Origin: Mycobacterium paraseoulense
GTDB taxonomy: Bacteria; Actinomycetota; Actinomycetes; Mycobacteriales; Mycobacteriaceae
Assembly: GCF_010731655.1 (NCBI RefSeq)
Contig: NZ_AP022619.1
Span: forward strand, 5,208,001-5,272,000
DNA length: 64,000 bases
Direction of reading: 5' to 3'
Shown here piece by piece: positions 63,091-64,000 of the stretch (the stretch's first letter is position 1; every line of letters begins with the position of its first letter). The notes below the pieces were generated by a model. The model saw nothing but the letters and a program-made list of their open reading frames with translations, ran no database searches and had not been told where the DNA came from. Both the position numbers and the translations under genes were made by a program.

Positions 63091-63372
63091 TCAGTGCTCG
63101 TGCTGGTGGGCGTCGGTGACCGACGGCGTCGGGGACTCCTCGCCGATGCGTTCGCGGGCCTCGGCCATGACGTCGGCGATCTTCAGGCGGGCCGACTCGG
63201 CGGCCTCCTCGGCCCTGCGTGTCCCCCGCAGCCCCAGTTCGGCGGCCGACACGGCGGTCTCGTGCAGCGGCGCCTTGGCCACGGCCTTGCGCACCACCTC
63301 GTAGGCCGTCACGCCGACGAGGCCGGTGACCACCGTCGATGCCGCCTTTGCCAAGAGCGCGTACCCCGCCAT
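63091..63372 (-). CDS. pacL1: PacL1 (DUF1490) metal chaperone of CtpC
   Basis: A 93-aa protein, the same length as M. tuberculosis PacL1 (Rv3269). It has an N-terminal helix (ALLAKAASTVVTGLVGVTAY), then the soluble helix EVVRKAVAKAPLHETA ... LRGTRRAEEAAESARL, and ends in the His-rich metal-binding tail DAHQHEH, corresponding to the acidic His motif known to bind Zn2+. PacL1 assembles with CtpC in membrane patches and helps zinc detoxification. ATG 63372 has AGGGAGG upstream and is co-directional with ctpC. Confidence 0.92.
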   Translation of the reverse strand: MAGYALLAKAASTVVTGLVGVTAYEVVRKAVAKAPLHETAVSAAELGLRGTRRAEEAAESARLKIADVMAEARERIGEESPTPSVTDAHQHEH

Positions 63373-63432
63373 GTGCCCGGACCTCCCTGTCGTCGCGGCG
63401 TCAGTTGATGCTCGCTCGACGTTAACATCGAA

Positions 63433-63450
63433 ATATTGCGATATCAATAT
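63433..63450. promoter_or_regulatory. ATATTG-N6-CAATAT inverted repeat upstream of pacL1-ctpC
   Basis: A perfect 6-bp palindrome with AT-rich centre stands in a short AT-rich stretch that is exceptional in this GC-rich region, 61 bp upstream of the pacL1 ATG. AT-rich ATA...TAT repeats are typical of ArsR/SmtB-type metal-repressor operators. A zinc-responsive site is a plausible reading. Confidence 0.5.
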
Positions 63451-63472
63451 GAATCGGGGCGGGACGGCGGCC

Positions 63473-64000
63473 CTACAGCACCCGGGTGACCTTCTCGGTC
63501 TCGACCCGGCGCTGCAGCGCCGACGGGTCGGGATTGGCCACCTGCACCAGCGACCCGCCGACTGCCAGGATCGCGAGCAGGCCGTCCACCAACTCGTCGG
63601 GCCCGGACCACGCCGCGGTGGAAAGCACCCTGTCGGCGGCCGTCAATTCCCTTGCGGCGGCTGAACTTTGACAATCGGCCAGGACCTCGTCGACCGATCG
63701 GCCTTCGAGCGCCGGGCCGGGATGGCGTTCGGCGACGATCTGGTCGCCGTGCACCCGCACGGCCGTGGCGTAGTCGGTGACCCCGATCGGCAGGTCGGGG
63801 ACCGGGCGCCCGAACGGATCCAGCGACAGCACCGCGACCTCCCCGGCCACCGCCGAGTCCGCCTCGTCCAGCCGTTCGGCGGTGCACATGGCGATGTCCC
63901 CCGCGCCGGAGAGCACCGCCTCGGCGCCGATCCACCACACCCCGAACAGCACGGCCGCGGTCTGCCAGTGCGCCGGCAGCAGGATCGCGACCCGGCTGCC
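63473..64000 (-). CDS. TIGR03089-type protein, Rv3268 homologue (5' end off window)
   Basis: The last 175 codons are present and the frame runs open to the right edge of the window, so the start lies outside. The visible sequence has VAILLPAHWQTAAVLFGVWW, then ERLDEADSAVAGEVAVLSL and a helical C-terminus with RVLSTAAWSGPDELVDGLLAILAVGGSLVQVAN. It resembles a short adenylating-enzyme-like fragment common in actinobacteria (Rv3268). It lacks the ATP-binding motifs in the visible part and may not be an enzyme. It lies upstream of pacL1-ctpC on the same strand, 100 bp away. Confidence 0.75.
   Translation of the reverse strand, partial: GSRVAILLPAHWQTAAVLFGVWWIGAEAVLSGAGDIAMCTAERLDEADSAVAGEVAVLSLDPFGRPVPDLPIGVTDYATAVRVHGDQIVAERHPGPALEGRSVDEVLADCQSSAAARELTAADRVLSTAAWSGPDELVDGLLAILAVGGSLVQVANPDPSALQRRVETEKVTRVL

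Overview
The window is high-GC actinobacterial DNA that I read as a slow-growing, non-tuberculous Mycobacterium. This rests on PPE proteins, a REP13E12-family HNH protein, UsfY, a PacL1/CtpC pair, many GTG/TTG starts, 4-bp ATGA-type overlaps and leaderless-looking promoters. Gene order follows the M. tuberculosis segment Rv3306c to Rv3268 closely, with several blocks inserted or missing. A Mycobacterium avium complex-like species is plausible, but the species cannot be fixed from sequence reading alone.

Layout. 0-8.4 kb: end of a cutinase, amiB1-amiA1 (M20 amidohydrolases), an AbiEi/DUF559 protein, a gamma-glutamylcyclotransferase-like protein, lpdA, glpD2 and a pseudouridine synthase. phoY1, which sits between glpD2 and the synthase in M. 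tuberculosis, is absent there. 8.4-14.7 kb: accessory DNA with a 13E12/HNH gene starting inside a LexA box, a degenerate hydrolase-cyclase fusion, small secreted proteins and a tandem PPE pair. 14.7-31.3 kb: an ion-transport island with four P-type ATPases (a P1B-5-like pump with a hemerythrin tail, a P2A-type protein with destroyed catalytic motifs, a CtpI-like giant and an MgtA-like pump), a two-CBS protein, an FMN glutamate-synthase-like protein, a DUF5994 protein, PhoU and CorA. The genes form two divergent pairs of units, and both shared promoter regions hold DosR-like palindromes. 31.3-39.4 kb: small secreted proteins, lpqC, a 55-bp x4 tandem hairpin repeat, nei2, lhr and a TetR regulator.

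39.5-42.5 kb: the SigF locus (Rv3289c homologue, usfY, a 49-aa membrane protein not previously obvious, rsbW, sigF) with two SigF-type promoters and an added STAS anti-anti-sigma gene. 42.7-48.6 kb: the acyl-CoA carboxylase cluster accA3, sufE, sseA, maf, accE5, accD5, all on the minus strand. 48.7-53.7 kb: birA, a PH-domain membrane protein, a GtrA protein, purK-purE and fadE25. 53.7-57.0 kb: a three-gene phosphorelay operon (receiver-PP2C, CHASE3 histidine kinase, Rcp1-like receiver) preceded by a coupled 25-codon upstream ORF. 57.0-64.0 kb: CoA-transferase, SAM methyltransferase, FadD-type ligase, ctpC-pacL1 and a truncated Rv3268 homologue.

How the parts may work together. BirA supplies biotin for AccA3, which with AccD5/AccE5 makes methylmalonyl/malonyl-CoA. 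The PP2C-kinase-receiver operon and the STAS protein are the kinds of parts that feed a RsbW-SigF partner switch. The island combines Mg, heavy-metal and unknown cation transport with PhoU and CBS sensors and may be a hypoxia or dormancy ion-homeostasis module. Its most unusual member is the P2A-type protein at 19073-21733, which has kept an intact reading frame and membrane core while losing the phosphorylated Asp, the TGES Glu, the GDG Asp and the KGAPE segment.
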